The position numbers were made by a program, and so were the translations under genes. Positions 8,026-16,685 of a stretch of DNA of 40,681 nucleotides are shown piece by piece (positions within the stretch are counted from its first letter, which is position 1; every line of letters begins with the position of its first letter). A model generated the notes under the pieces. The model saw only the letters and a list, made by a program, of their open reading frames with translations, was not told where the DNA came from and made no database searches. The DNA comes from a virus, in the IMG/VR virus record IMGVR_UViG_3300034104_000271, positions 1 to 40,681 of that record; one strand, given 5' to 3'.

Positions 8026-9255
8026 ATGGCAACACTGATTACAAAGAATAGTAGCACCGCTGCTGCTGTGCCGGGCACTGGTGCTCTTGTTCAGGGTGAA
8101 CTGGCTGTTAACGTTACTGATAAGCGACTGTTCACTAAGAATTCTGGCGGTACTGTTGTTGAAGTTGGTACTAATCCTTCTTCTTTGGTTGTTACTGGTG
8201 ATGTTGGAATTGGGACGAGTTCGCCTGCACAAAGATTGGACGTCTCTGGGGCAGAAAATTCTGTGCAGGCCCGGTTTGGAAAAGTTGCGGGGCGTGGTCT
8301 AGAAATATCGACGTCTGTGATTGCTGGCACTAACGACGCTGGAAGCGTTTTGAACGCAAAAGGCGCTACTTCAGGGACACTAATTTTCCAGACTGACAGC
8401 ACCGAGCGCATGCGCCTCGACGCCACCGGCAACCTCGGCTTGGGGGTGACGCCGAGTGCTCAAGGCATTTATCGAACAATGCAGTTCGGCAACTACACGA
8501 CCATTGGTCAGCAAACAACTGGTACTGCACAGTCGTTCTTTGGCTGGAATGTTCGTGGTAGCTCCACTGCAAACCAATATCTTTACAACGTAACCGCAGA
8601 CAAGGCAGCGCTCTACGAAATAGTTTCCGATGCCTCTCACCGCTGGTCTGTCACAAACACATCCGGCACCGCAGGCAACGCGATCACTTTCACGGAAGCG
8701 ATGAGGCTGGATGCTTCCGCCAACCTGCTGGTGGGCTTGGCAAGCCCCACGTTCGTCAGCACTCGGACTGAAATCCTTGCAGCAACAAACAACAACGCCT
8801 TGGGTGCCAAGACGACGCAGAACAACTATGCGCCGCTGATGGCATGGAACAGCGCAACCACGGGCGACAACCTGTTCCAGTACTTCTACACGGAAGGCAC
8901 GCTCACGCTGCGGGGCTCCATCGACTACAACCGCGCTGGCGGGCTGGTCCGGTACAACACCACCTCCGACTATCGCGCCAAGGACATCCTCGGCCCTGTT
9001 GCTGATCCCGGCGCAACTATCGACGCGCTGAAGGTCTACGAAGGCCGGATGAAGGGCGCAACGCAAAGCCGCCCGATGCTGGTGGCGCACGAGGCGCAGG
9101 AAGTTACCCCCTACGCGGTCAGCGGCGTCAAGGATGAGGTCAACGAGGACGGAACGCCGAAGTTCCAGCAGATCGATGTGTCCTCGCTGGTGCCGCTTCT
9201 GCTGGCCGAAATTCAATCCCTCCGCGCCCGCGTGGCTGCACTGGAGCAAATATGA
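8026..9255 (+). CDS. Tail fibre/spike with C-terminal S74 intramolecular chaperone
   Basis: A 409-aa protein. Residues 1-60 resemble the GELAVNVTDKRLF fibre adaptor found at the start of many phage fibres. The middle carries GIGTSSPAQRLDVSG and MRLDATGNLGLG repeats typical of trimeric fibre shafts. From about residue 312 comes a Peptidase S74-type chaperone with SDYRAKDIL (Ser314-Asp315), followed by a coiled-coil end IQSLRARVAALE. Family knowledge: this domain drives trimer folding, then cleaves itself off before the conserved serine. Composition shifts to GC-rich after about 8380, suggesting exchange of the distal half. Its stop overlaps the next ATG. Confidence 0.88.
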   Translation: MATLITKNSSTAAAVPGTGALVQGELAVNVTDKRLFTKNSGGTVVEVGTNPSSLVVTGDVGIGTSSPAQRLDVSGAENSVQARFGKVAGRGLEISTSVIAGTNDAGSVLNAKGATSGTLIFQTDSTERMRLDATGNLGLGVTPSAQGIYRTMQFGNYTTIGQQTTGTAQSFFGWNVRGSSTANQYLYNVTADKAALYEIVSDASHRWSVTNTSGTAGNAITFTEAMRLDASANLLVGLASPTFVSTRTEILAATNNNALGAKTTQNNYAPLMAWNSATTGDNLFQYFYTEGTLTLRGSIDYNRAGGLVRYNTTSDYRAKDILGPVADPGATIDALKVYEGRMKGATQSRPMLVAHEAQEVTPYAVSGVKDEVNEDGTPKFQQIDVSSLVPLLLAEIQSLRARVAALEQI

Positions 9256-9443
9256 ATTTATCTCAAATGTTAAAATCCAAGACAGTTCTGTTTGCACTGT
9301 TGTTGGCAGTTCTTAGTGTCCTCCAAGGATTCGTGTTTGCTTTACCGATTCCTCCTTGGGGACAAGCTGCTGTAGGCTGTGCAATCGCTGTTGCTGTGAC
9401 TCTTCTACGCATTGTAACCACTCAGCCTTTAAGTCAAAAATAA
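9252..9443 (+). CDS. Small two-helix membrane protein, holin candidate
   Basis: A 63-aa protein with two hydrophobic segments (about 11-30 and 36-55), short polar ends and a Lys-containing tail, the layout of a class II holin. It is separated from the lysozyme by about 6.5 kb, and a different 3-TM holin lies directly before the lysozyme. It could therefore be a second holin, an antiholin or another inner-membrane protein. ATGA overlap with the fibre gene implies coupling. Confidence 0.6.
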   Translation: MNLSQMLKSKTVLFALLLAVLSVLQGFVFALPIPPWGQAAVGCAIAVAVTLLRIVTTQPLSQK

Positions 9444-9456
9444 CTGAAGGAACAGC

Positions 9457-10107
9457 ATGTCTTCTACTTACTTACAACTTGTTAACAATGTACTTGTAAG
9501 GCTTAGGGAAAATGAAGTATCTAGTGTGTCGGATACTCCTTATAGTAGTCTTATTGGTATTTTAGTCAATGACGCTAAACGAGAAGTTGAAGACGCACAT
9601 GACTGGAATTGCCTGTCTGAGACTATTGTAATCCCTACAGTGGCAGGAACGAGTGCGTATACTTTAACAGGCTCAGGACAACGATTCACCACTGGTGATG
9701 TTCTTAACGACACCAGTGACTATGCTCTTGATCAGGCTCCTAGAGCATGGATGAATCGTCAGTTCTATATCAGTCCTACGATGAGCAAGGCACCTGAGTA
9801 CTATGTGTACGATGGTGTCTCTGGTGACGATACTGTTGTCAAGGTTTGGCCTATTCCAGACAATGTGTATAGTCTTCGCTTTGAATTAAAAGTACCTCAA
9901 GTAGACTTGTCTGCCAATGCAGATGTCCTTAAAGTTCCTGCTCACTTGATTGTACTCTTAGCGCATGCTAAGGCTATCTCAGAGCGTGGTGAAGACTCAG
10001 GACAACCTTTTGCGGAACTCTATCAGCAGTATCGTCTTGCCTTGGCTGATGCTATTGCACTGGAGCGTAACAGGTACAATGAGGATGTTGTCTGGACGGA
10101 CATCTAA
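9457..10107 (+). CDS. Head-to-tail adaptor (SU10-adaptor/gp11-like)
   Basis: A 216-aa protein. The N-terminal pattern MSSTYLQLVNNVLVRLRE...SSLIGILVNDAKREVED-HDWNCL is characteristic of podoviral adaptors that bind the portal ring and form the tail neck. Central beta-rich segments (SAYTLTGSGQRF, KVWPIPDNVYSLRFEL) and a helical C-terminus match the family and its usual length of about 200 aa. It directly precedes the nozzle-like gene, the typical pair order. Confidence 0.8.
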   Translation: MSSTYLQLVNNVLVRLRENEVSSVSDTPYSSLIGILVNDAKREVEDAHDWNCLSETIVIPTVAGTSAYTLTGSGQRFTTGDVLNDTSDYALDQAPRAWMNRQFYISPTMSKAPEYYVYDGVSGDDTVVKVWPIPDNVYSLRFELKVPQVDLSANADVLKVPAHLIVLLAHAKAISERGEDSGQPFAELYQQYRLALADAIALERNRYNEDVVWTDI

Positions 10108-11642
10108 TGGCTGCAAAACTATTAACTAATACCATCGCCGCCCCTGGCTTTCAAGGACTGAACACACAAGAAAGTTCAGTAACCTTGGAGTCAGGATTTG
10201 CAACCACTGCTGAGAATTGTGTAATTGATAAGTTTGGTCGTATTGGTGCTCGTAAAGGCTGGCTACCTAAACACTCTACGTTAGGTGCTTTAGGGTCTGC
10301 TGAAATTAAAAGCATCGGACAGCTAATCACTGAAGATGGCACTACATACACTGTAGCAGCAGGCAATAACAAGCTGTTTAAGCTCGTAGGTTCTACGCTG
10401 TCTGAGTTAACTTATGGCGGTGGTGGTGTTGCTCCAGGCATCAGTGATAGTCATTGGCAGATGTGTTCCTTGAACAACATTCTGTATCTGTATCAGTCTG
10501 GACATGATCCCTTGATCTTTGATCCTACTGTGTCTGCTGTGACGTACCGTAGGGTGTCTGAGAAGACAGGATACTTAGGCACTGTTCAGTCTGCTGCTAG
10601 TGTTATCAGCGCCTATGGTCGCACATGGTCAGCATCAACTACTTCTGACAAATCTCTGATTCAGTTCTCTGATCTCCTTCTGGGCTATGTGCTTAGCACA
10701 GGCTCTAGCGGTACTCTAGACATTACACAGATTTGGCCTCATGGGTCTGATGAGATTACTGCTTTAGCGGCCCATAACGGATTCCTGATTGTCTTTGGTA
10801 AGCGTCAGATTCTGATCTACAACAATCCTCAAGATCCTGCTGCAATGAGTCTTCAGGATGCTATCACTGGTGTGGGCTGTATCGCTAGGGATTCGGTAAT
10901 CAATACCGGTACTGATGTCATCTTCTTGTCGGACAATGGTGTACGCTCTTTGATGCGAGTGATCCAAGAGAAATCATCACCAATGCGTGATTTGAGTTCT
11001 AATATCCGTGATGACTTAGTAAGCACTATTGCTGGGGCTGTTCCTGCAACTATCAAAGCTGCTTACTCGGAAAAAGAAGCATTCTATTTGTTATCTTTTA
11101 GTGATTCATCCTTGACATATTGCTTTGATATGCGTACAATGCTTCAGAATGGAGCAGCTAGGGCAACATCTTGGACACTAGATCCTACAGCTTTTTGCTA
11201 TACAAAAGATAAAGAATTGCTCATGGGTTTTGCTGGATACATCGGGTATCATACAGGATACTTAGATAATACCAGTACCTACAACATGAGATACTTTACC
11301 AACTACTTTGACTTTGGTGCTCCCACTGTTGTTAAGATCCTAAAGAAAGTCGGTGTTGTTACTGTAGGAGGTCAGGGTTATACTGTGTCGTTGAACATTG
11401 GCTATGACTTCACAGACAACTACACTTATCGTTCCTTCTCAATTCCTGCTGGTGTGCCTTCTGAATATGGTGTTGCAGAGTATGGCATTGCTGAGTTTAC
11501 TCCTTCGTCACTGAACAGCATTGCTGTTAACGTAGGTGGTCAAGGTAAAGTTATTCAGCTAGGATTAGAGACTGTAGTAAATACCAATGCAATTTCAATC
11601 CAAAAACTAGACATATATGTTAAGACAGGAAAGACAGCATGA
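10107..11642 (+). CDS. Tail nozzle/tail tubular protein B-like
   Basis: A 511-aa beta-rich protein. Its N-terminus (GFQGLNTQESSVTLESGFATTAENCVIDKFGRIGARKGW) is the signature beginning of podoviral tail nozzle proteins. The middle contains propeller-like blades (LIVFGKRQILIYNN, DVIFLSDNGVRSL). It would form the DNA exit channel below the adaptor. It overlaps the adaptor stop by one base and the next gene by four. Shorter than T7 gp12 (about 790 aa) but similar to nozzles of other podoviruses. Confidence 0.78.
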   Translation: MAAKLLTNTIAAPGFQGLNTQESSVTLESGFATTAENCVIDKFGRIGARKGWLPKHSTLGALGSAEIKSIGQLITEDGTTYTVAAGNNKLFKLVGSTLSELTYGGGGVAPGISDSHWQMCSLNNILYLYQSGHDPLIFDPTVSAVTYRRVSEKTGYLGTVQSAASVISAYGRTWSASTTSDKSLIQFSDLLLGYVLSTGSSGTLDITQIWPHGSDEITALAAHNGFLIVFGKRQILIYNNPQDPAAMSLQDAITGVGCIARDSVINTGTDVIFLSDNGVRSLMRVIQEKSSPMRDLSSNIRDDLVSTIAGAVPATIKAAYSEKEAFYLLSFSDSSLTYCFDMRTMLQNGAARATSWTLDPTAFCYTKDKELLMGFAGYIGYHTGYLDNTSTYNMRYFTNYFDFGAPTVVKILKKVGVVTVGGQGYTVSLNIGYDFTDNYTYRSFSIPAGVPSEYGVAEYGIAEFTPSSLNSIAVNVGGQGKVIQLGLETVVNTNAISIQKLDIYVKTGKTA

Positions 11643-11869
11643 GTAATTACACAAAAACAACTAACTTTGCAGTGAAGGATTCCTTGGCAACAGGTAATCC
11701 TTCTAAGAAGGTTAAAGGAACTGAAATTGATGCTGAGTTTGTAGCTATCGCTGCTGCTATCTCTTCTAAGGTAGACGCTAATGATTCTACGCTCACTGGT
11801 ACTACTTCTGTAGTTAATATCTCAGCATCTGGAACCTACACAGGAACTATTAACGGAGGAACCTACTAA
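11639..11869 (+). CDS. Short fibre-adaptor-like virion protein
   Basis: A 76-aa protein starting MSNYTKTTNFAVKDSLATGNPSKKVKGTEIDAEF. This segment is common at the N-terminus of phage fibres, where it attaches the fibre to the tail. Here it stands alone with a short Ser/Thr-rich end. It may be a free adaptor or the remnant of a longer fibre whose distal part was lost. ATGA and TAATG overlaps link it to both neighbours. Confidence 0.65.
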   Translation: MSNYTKTTNFAVKDSLATGNPSKKVKGTEIDAEFVAIAAAISSKVDANDSTLTGTTSVVNISASGTYTGTINGGTY

Positions 11870-12774
11870 TGGCTACCCTTGGCGATGTCTTAGGACTGTT
11901 TGGTTCTATCTATTCTTCTAATAGGGCTGCTGATGCTGCTCAACAGGCAGGACAGCAGGCTGCTCAAGCCTCTCAGTTTAGGCCTGTAGGCGTAACTACT
12001 CGCTTTGGTCGTAGTGGCTTTGAGTACGATCCTAGTGGTCAACTCATCGGTGCTGGCTACCAAGCTGCTCCTGATGTGGCAGCTATGCGTGAGTCGCTGC
12101 TGGGCATCGGTGGTGGTGCTCTACAGCAAGCACAGCAGGCTCAACAGTTCTTCCCGCAGGTTCAGCAAGGCGCTCAAGGCTTGTTCAACCTAGGTGGTCA
12201 GTATGTCGCTCAGACTCCTCAAGCAGCCGCTGCTGATTGGATGAGCAAGCAACAGGCTCTACTGGCTCCTCAGCGTGAGCAACAGCTTGCTGGTGTGCGT
12301 AATCGTCTATTCCAGACAGGCCGTAGTGGTCTTGCTACGGGTGCTACTGCTGCCGGTAATATGGCTGCTACGAACCCTGAGATGGCTGCTTATTACAATG
12401 CTCTTGCACAGCAGGATGCTCAGTTGGCTGCCTCGGCTCAACAACAAGGTATGGAACAGGCTCGCTTCGGTCAAGGCCTTATGTCTGGTGCTCTTGGCTT
12501 ACAAGGCGCTGGTTACAATCTTCAGAATCAAGCATTGGCTCCGTTCACTGGTGCCTTCCAAGCTGCTACTGGTGTTGAACAGCAGGCTCTGCAACCGCTG
12601 ACTCTTGGTCAAGGCTTAGGTTCTTCTGCTGCTGCAACCGCTGCACAAGCTGCGCAGATGCAGTTACAAGGACAACAGCAAGCCAATGCAATTAACGCAG
12701 CTACCCGCAGTACTGCTATCAATCAGTTATCTGATCCTGTCGCTGCTTTGATCGGTAAGTTATTCGGAGGTTAA
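11869..12774 (+). CDS. Gln/Ala-rich internal virion (DNA ejection) protein
   Basis: A 301-aa protein very rich in Gln, Ala and Gly, with helical repeats such as AQQAGQQAAQASQ and QQAQQAQQFFPQVQQGAQG. The pattern matches internal core or ejection proteins that are released into the periplasm during infection. It is followed by two further long helical proteins, as in the T7 gp14-gp15-gp16 order, though no sequence identity is claimed. It ends GKLFGG with an embedded ribosome site for the next gene. Confidence 0.68.
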   Translation: MATLGDVLGLFGSIYSSNRAADAAQQAGQQAAQASQFRPVGVTTRFGRSGFEYDPSGQLIGAGYQAAPDVAAMRESLLGIGGGALQQAQQAQQFFPQVQQGAQGLFNLGGQYVAQTPQAAAADWMSKQQALLAPQREQQLAGVRNRLFQTGRSGLATGATAAGNMAATNPEMAAYYNALAQQDAQLAASAQQQGMEQARFGQGLMSGALGLQGAGYNLQNQALAPFTGAFQAATGVEQQALQPLTLGQGLGSSAAATAAQAAQMQLQGQQQANAINAATRSTAINQLSDPVAALIGKLFGG

Positions 12775-14040
12775 ATGGCTACTGACATGATGACACAACT
12801 GGCTACCTTGGTTCAAGGTGGCATGCCTCCTAAGCAGGCTATCCAGTACCTCCGTGACGCACAGGCTCAGCAGTTTGCTCAGATGCCCGTACAGCAGCAG
12901 TTAGCCGCTAATGTGGGTAAGTATGCTGGTCGAGTAGGTCAAGGACTGATGAGGGCTGCTGGTGTTCAAGACCCTATGCTGGCTCAGGCTTCTAAGATGC
13001 GTGATCTGGCTACTCAGTTTGACACTAGCACTGCTGATGGCATGATGCAGTATGCTAAGGCTTTGCAGAGTATTAACCCTGCATTGGCTCAGCAGGCTGC
13101 TATGAAGGCTCGGGAACTGGCCCTTGAAGAATCTAAACTGACTACTGAGAAGGCTCGTCAGGGACAGATCGCTGCTCAAGAACAACGTGCAATGGCTGAG
13201 ACTAAGGCCAAAGAAGCCCAGACCAGTAAGGCTGCTAGGTATGAAGAGGCTATCAATGCTCTTCCACCGGATGCTACCGATGCTGATGTTGAGGCTGTTA
13301 CTCGTAAATTTGGTAAGCCTGAAGATGTTCTGAAAGCTGTTTCTCGTAGACAAGAAGTAGAAGCTAAGAAACAAGCTGCTTTGGAACTTGCCAAGGAAAA
13401 GGCTTCTTTAGAGGCTGCACAGAAGGAACGTGATGCAGCGTTTAGGCGAGAATTAGCCGCTGCAACTGCGGCGAATCGCTCTGCTCTTACCGGTGTCCAA
13501 CAGCAGATTGCACAACAGCGTCTTGAAGACTTGAAAGAGAAGGCCGCTGAGCGCGTAGACAAGAAAGAAGCATCAAAGCAAGCCGCTTTGTCGCATGCTA
13601 ATAAGGTTCTTGGTGATGTCGCTGAGGCCAACACTTTGGTGAAACCAGTTACTACTGGTATCGTTGGTAAACCTACTTCATTTATTCCCGGCACGGATGC
13701 TTATAATCTGAATCAGCGTCTTTTGACAATCAAGGCTAACTTGGGTTTTGATCGTTTGCAACAAATGCGTGACGCTAGTCCTACTGGTGGTGCTCTTGGT
13801 CAGGTGGCTGTGCAAGAATTGCAGGCTCTGCAAGCAACTGTAGGTTCTCTTGATCTTGGTCAAGACAGTAAAGAACTGGCTAAGAACCTCAGCAAGATTG
13901 AGCATCATTATTCCAACTGGATCAGGACTACTCGTGGTGAGCAGCCTATCTCTTTTGAAGAGTTCCAGAAGTCTAAGCAACCTGCTCCTCAAGCCCCTCA
14001 AGCACCTGCTAGTGGCTGGTCTATCAAGCCTAAGCAATAA
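12775..14040 (+). CDS. Coiled-coil internal virion protein
   Basis: A 421-aa protein dominated by charged Ala/Glu/Lys/Gln helices. Residues about 115-270 form a long predicted coiled coil (EESKLTTEKARQGQIAAQEQ). A more compact C-terminal part contains LNQRLLTIKANLGFDRLQQM. The latter resembles C-terminal regions of phage ejection proteins and minor structural proteins. Middle gene of the three-gene ejection cluster. No enzymatic motif seen. Confidence 0.68.
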   Translation: MATDMMTQLATLVQGGMPPKQAIQYLRDAQAQQFAQMPVQQQLAANVGKYAGRVGQGLMRAAGVQDPMLAQASKMRDLATQFDTSTADGMMQYAKALQSINPALAQQAAMKARELALEESKLTTEKARQGQIAAQEQRAMAETKAKEAQTSKAARYEEAINALPPDATDADVEAVTRKFGKPEDVLKAVSRRQEVEAKKQAALELAKEKASLEAAQKERDAAFRRELAAATAANRSALTGVQQQIAQQRLEDLKEKAAERVDKKEASKQAALSHANKVLGDVAEANTLVKPVTTGIVGKPTSFIPGTDAYNLNQRLLTIKANLGFDRLQQMRDASPTGGALGQVAVQELQALQATVGSLDLGQDSKELAKNLSKIEHHYSNWIRTTRGEQPISFEEFQKSKQPAPQAPQAPASGWSIKPKQ

Positions 14041-14048
14041 GGAAACGT

Positions 14049-15533
14049 ATGCCTACATATGTCGTTACTGCCCCTGATGGCAAGGAATATGAAGTAACTG
14101 CTCCTGAAGGGGCAACACAGGACGAAGTGTTGGCATACGCTAAAGCCAACTATGGTAAACAAGAGCCTTCTATGGGCTCTAAGATTCTTCGTCAATTAGG
14201 CTTGACTGCACGGGCAGCAGGTACAGCAGCTACTGCGATTCCTTCGATGCTTGCAGACCCTTTGGCTAGTATGGTCAATCAAGCAGCAGGCAGGAAGGTT
14301 ATGGAGTTGCCTAGCCAAGGTGTTCAGAATCTGATGACTATGGCAGGCCTTCCAGAGCCTCAGGGAGGCTTAGAAAGGGCAGTACAGACCGGAGCATCAG
14401 CGATGGGCGGTGTTGCTCCTCAGGCTGCTCTGGCTAAGGGTGTGTCGGCTTTGAAGCCACTGACGCAGAACTTAGGTGCTCAAGTAGCCACTGCTGCTCC
14501 TGCTGGTATGGCTGCTCAAGTAGCTGCTGAGAAGACCAAGGAAGCCACTGACAGTGATCTTGCTGCTGTGGTTGCTGGTATGGTTGGCGGTGCTGCTATC
14601 GGTAATGTAGCAGGTAAGACTGTGGGCAGCATCAAGGATGTTGTACGCCCTAAAGTGTCCTTAGATGAGATTAAAGCCAAGGCACAGGCAAACTATCAGA
14701 AGATGGAAAATCAGGGAGTTGCTATAAAGCCTAGAAGTGTTTTGGATATGATTGATGATGCAGAAGCTAATTTGACTGCTTCTAATTTTAATCCTAAACT
14801 AGACACTCACAGGCCTGTTGCGCAGATTCTCGACCAATTAAGAGATATGGTAGGAACTCGTAGAGTGTCTTTTACCAAGTTAGAACAGATGCGATCTGCC
14901 GCAACTGATTTGAAATCTTCTAAAGAGCCAGCTACACGTAGGTATGCCGGTCAGTTAGTTGCTGAAATTGATTCATACATGGGGCGCATTGCCCCTACTG
15001 ATGTCATTACAGGAAAAGGCAATGTAGGAACAGCAGTTAAGGCTGTTCAGACAGCACGACAGGATTGGCGTAATCTGTCGAAGGCTTCTATCCTAGAGAA
15101 TGCTCTGGATGTGTCTGAAGCTAAAGCACTTGATCCTAAAGCGTCTCAGGGTGAGTTACTAAGACGACAACTGATTAACCTTGCTGCTGATAAGAACAAG
15201 ATGCGGTCTTTCACAGAGCGTGAACAGAATGCAATTAAAGCAGCAGCAAAGGGTGGCTCAGGTGATGTGCTTTTAAGTCTCTTGGCTCGGTTTAACCCTG
15301 AGCGTAGTCAGATCACAGCAGGAGCTACTGTAGCAGGCGGTATTGCCAATCCGGCTGCTGCCGCTGCTATTGCAGGTACTGGCTTTACTGCTGACAAACT
15401 TCAGAGTGCTCTTCGTGCTGCTGGTACTCGTAGGCTTGTGTCGGACATTGCTGGCGGTACATTACCGGCACCCGGTGCAGACTTGAGAATCCCCGGTCTG
15501 TTATCTTCTCTCTACACTCAAGAGGAGCAATAA
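14049..15533 (+). CDS. Internal virion/ejection protein with membrane-active segments
   Basis: A 494-aa protein. The N-terminal TYVVTAPDGKEYEVTAPEG-T-DEVLAYAKANY is a small domain frequent in phage internal virion proteins. Residues about 60-200 are Ala/Gly/Val-rich and could insert into the host envelope. The centre (about 205-400) is helical and charged, followed by another Ala/Gly segment. I find no lysozyme or transglycosylase motif, so peptidoglycan cutting is not assigned. Likely forms part of the DNA ejection conduit. Confidence 0.68.
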   Translation: MPTYVVTAPDGKEYEVTAPEGATQDEVLAYAKANYGKQEPSMGSKILRQLGLTARAAGTAATAIPSMLADPLASMVNQAAGRKVMELPSQGVQNLMTMAGLPEPQGGLERAVQTGASAMGGVAPQAALAKGVSALKPLTQNLGAQVATAAPAGMAAQVAAEKTKEATDSDLAAVVAGMVGGAAIGNVAGKTVGSIKDVVRPKVSLDEIKAKAQANYQKMENQGVAIKPRSVLDMIDDAEANLTASNFNPKLDTHRPVAQILDQLRDMVGTRRVSFTKLEQMRSAATDLKSSKEPATRRYAGQLVAEIDSYMGRIAPTDVITGKGNVGTAVKAVQTARQDWRNLSKASILENALDVSEAKALDPKASQGELLRRQLINLAADKNKMRSFTEREQNAIKAAAKGGSGDVLLSLLARFNPERSQITAGATVAGGIANPAAAAAIAGTGFTADKLQSALRAAGTRRLVSDIAGGTLPAPGADLRIPGLLSSLYTQEEQ

Positions 15534-16018
15534 TGGACTTCTTTTCAGGAGGTATTCTAGGTAGTCTCTTAGGTGGCTTGTTCCGACTAGCTCCTGAGAT
15601 CCTGAAGTTCTTTGATCGTAAAGATGAAAGACTGCATGAACTCAAGATGTTCACCTTGCAGACTGACCTAGAGAAGATTCGTGGTGAGTTCAGGATCGAA
15701 GAGCGTTATGTAGAGCATGGCGCTACACAGCTAGAAGCCATCGGTGAAGCATTCAAGCAACAAGGTGAAGCAGACAAGAAGGCCTGGAAGTGGGTTGCTA
15801 GTTTGTCTGCCCTTGTAAGGCCCGGAGTCACTTACGTTCTCTTTGGGATGTACGTTGCCTATAAGATCATTATGGTGTCTTATGCCATAGACTCTGGTGC
15901 TCCTTGGAAGGATGCACTGGTATCCCTCTGGACTGCTGAAGACTTTGGGATGTTGAACATGATCCTTACTTTCTGGTTCGTTGGTAGAACCATAGAGAAG
16001 TATCGTGGAAGCAATTAA
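15533..16018 (+). CDS. Three-TM holin (GTA-type)
   Basis: A 161-aa protein with an N-terminal hydrophobic segment (MDFFSGGILGSLLGGLFRLA), a charged helical middle (DRKDERLHELKMFTLQTDL), then KKAWKWVASLSALVRPGVTYVLFGMYVAY and a last membrane segment near residues 135-155. This order fits the 3-TM holin family described from gene transfer agents. It would permeabilise the inner membrane at lysis. The lysozyme gene overlaps its 3' end by 14 bases, strong context for a lysis cassette. Confidence 0.8.
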   Translation: MDFFSGGILGSLLGGLFRLAPEILKFFDRKDERLHELKMFTLQTDLEKIRGEFRIEERYVEHGATQLEAIGEAFKQQGEADKKAWKWVASLSALVRPGVTYVLFGMYVAYKIIMVSYAIDSGAPWKDALVSLWTAEDFGMLNMILTFWFVGRTIEKYRGSN

Positions 16019-16466
16019 GATTGCTAGGGAAGCTCTTGTGAAGCCCTTCGAGGGTTATCACAAGAGACTACCTGATGGAGGCTGTAAGGCCTATCCTGAT
16101 CCCGGCACTGGAGGCCACCCCTGGACTATTGGTTACGGCTCTACAGGGCCTGGGATCACTCCAGAGACTGTCTGGACACACCAGCAGGCTGAGGAAGGCT
16201 TAGACGAGCATCTAGAGTACTTCAACAAGGGTCTGCTGAAGCTGTCACCAAAGGTTATCAACTATCCTAACAGACACGCTGCTCTGATCTCCTTCTGCTA
16301 CAACTGCGGCTTAAGGAACTATCAGATCAGTACACTGCGTAAGATGGTTAATGAAGAGCGATGGGATGAGGCTGCTACAGAGATCCTGAAGTGGAACAAG
16401 GCTGCTGGTAGAGTCCTAAGAGGACTGACGATCAGACGACAAGCCGAAGCATTGCTATTGAAATAG
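16005..16466 (+). CDS. Endolysin, T4-type lysozyme (GH24)
   Basis: A 153-aa muramidase that cleaves the peptidoglycan MurNAc-GlcNAc bond. The catalytic Glu is Glu16 in [14 protein letters not shown], followed by the family signature [23 protein letters not shown]-terminal helices contain [10 protein letters not shown] and [13 protein letters not shown], typical of GH24 enzymes (usual length 145-165 aa). No signal peptide or SAR segment is seen, so export should depend on the adjacent holin. The start is GTG at 16005, inside the holin gene; no in-frame ATG precedes the active site. Confidence 0.92.
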   Translation: MEAIKIAREALVKPFEGYHKRLPDGGCKAYPDPGTGGHPWTIGYGSTGPGITPETVWTHQQAEEGLDEHLEYFNKGLLKLSPKVINYPNRHAALISFCYNCGLRNYQISTLRKMVNEERWDEAATEILKWNKAAGRVLRGLTIRRQAEALLLK

Positions 16467-16474
16467 GAGGCACT

Positions 16475-16615
16475 ATGCCATTGAAAAAGGGTTCTAGCGA
16501 CAAGACTGTCTCTGCCAATATCCGCAAGATGGTCAAAGAAGGTAAACCACAGCAACAGGCAGTAGCGATTGCTTTATCTGAAGCTGGTAAGGCAAAGCCT
16601 AAGAAGAAAAAGTAA
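16475..16615 (+). CDS. Small basic protein, DUF6496-like
   Basis: A 46-aa ORF with an ideal AGGAGG site. The sequence [34 protein letters not shown] and its Lys-rich tail match a small family frequent in phage genomes whose function is unknown. Last gene of the rightward unit; the shared terminator follows 11 bases later. Confidence 0.75.
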   Translation: MPLKKGSSDKTVSANIRKMVKEGKPQQQAVAIALSEAGKAKPKKKK

Positions 16616-16626
16616 GTACAAACAAG

Positions 16627-16675
16627 AAAGCCCCTGCAAGGAACCTTAAAGGAACCTTGCAGGGGCTTTTTTATT
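16627..16675. terminator. Strong bidirectional intrinsic terminator
   Basis: A perfect 15-bp stem (AAAGCCCCTGCAAGG at 27-41 with CCTTGCAGGGGCTTT at 55-69 of 16600) is followed by TTTTATT on the plus strand and preceded by AAAG, giving a T-run on the minus strand. The 13-base loop can itself pair weakly. It lies between the ends of the rightward and leftward units and would stop both. Confidence 0.95.
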
Positions 16676-16685
16676 GTCTATTCAA

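Noticed and set aside
8380-9297. 305-aa antisense open frame over the S74 fibre
   Set aside because: A shadow of GC-rich fibre coding with Arg/Val/Gly-heavy nonsense composition and no start signal.
14049-15533. Peptidoglycan-degrading transglycosylase in the ejection protein
   Set aside because: No lysozyme-like Glu motif or transglycosylase signature can be seen in any of the three ejection proteins.
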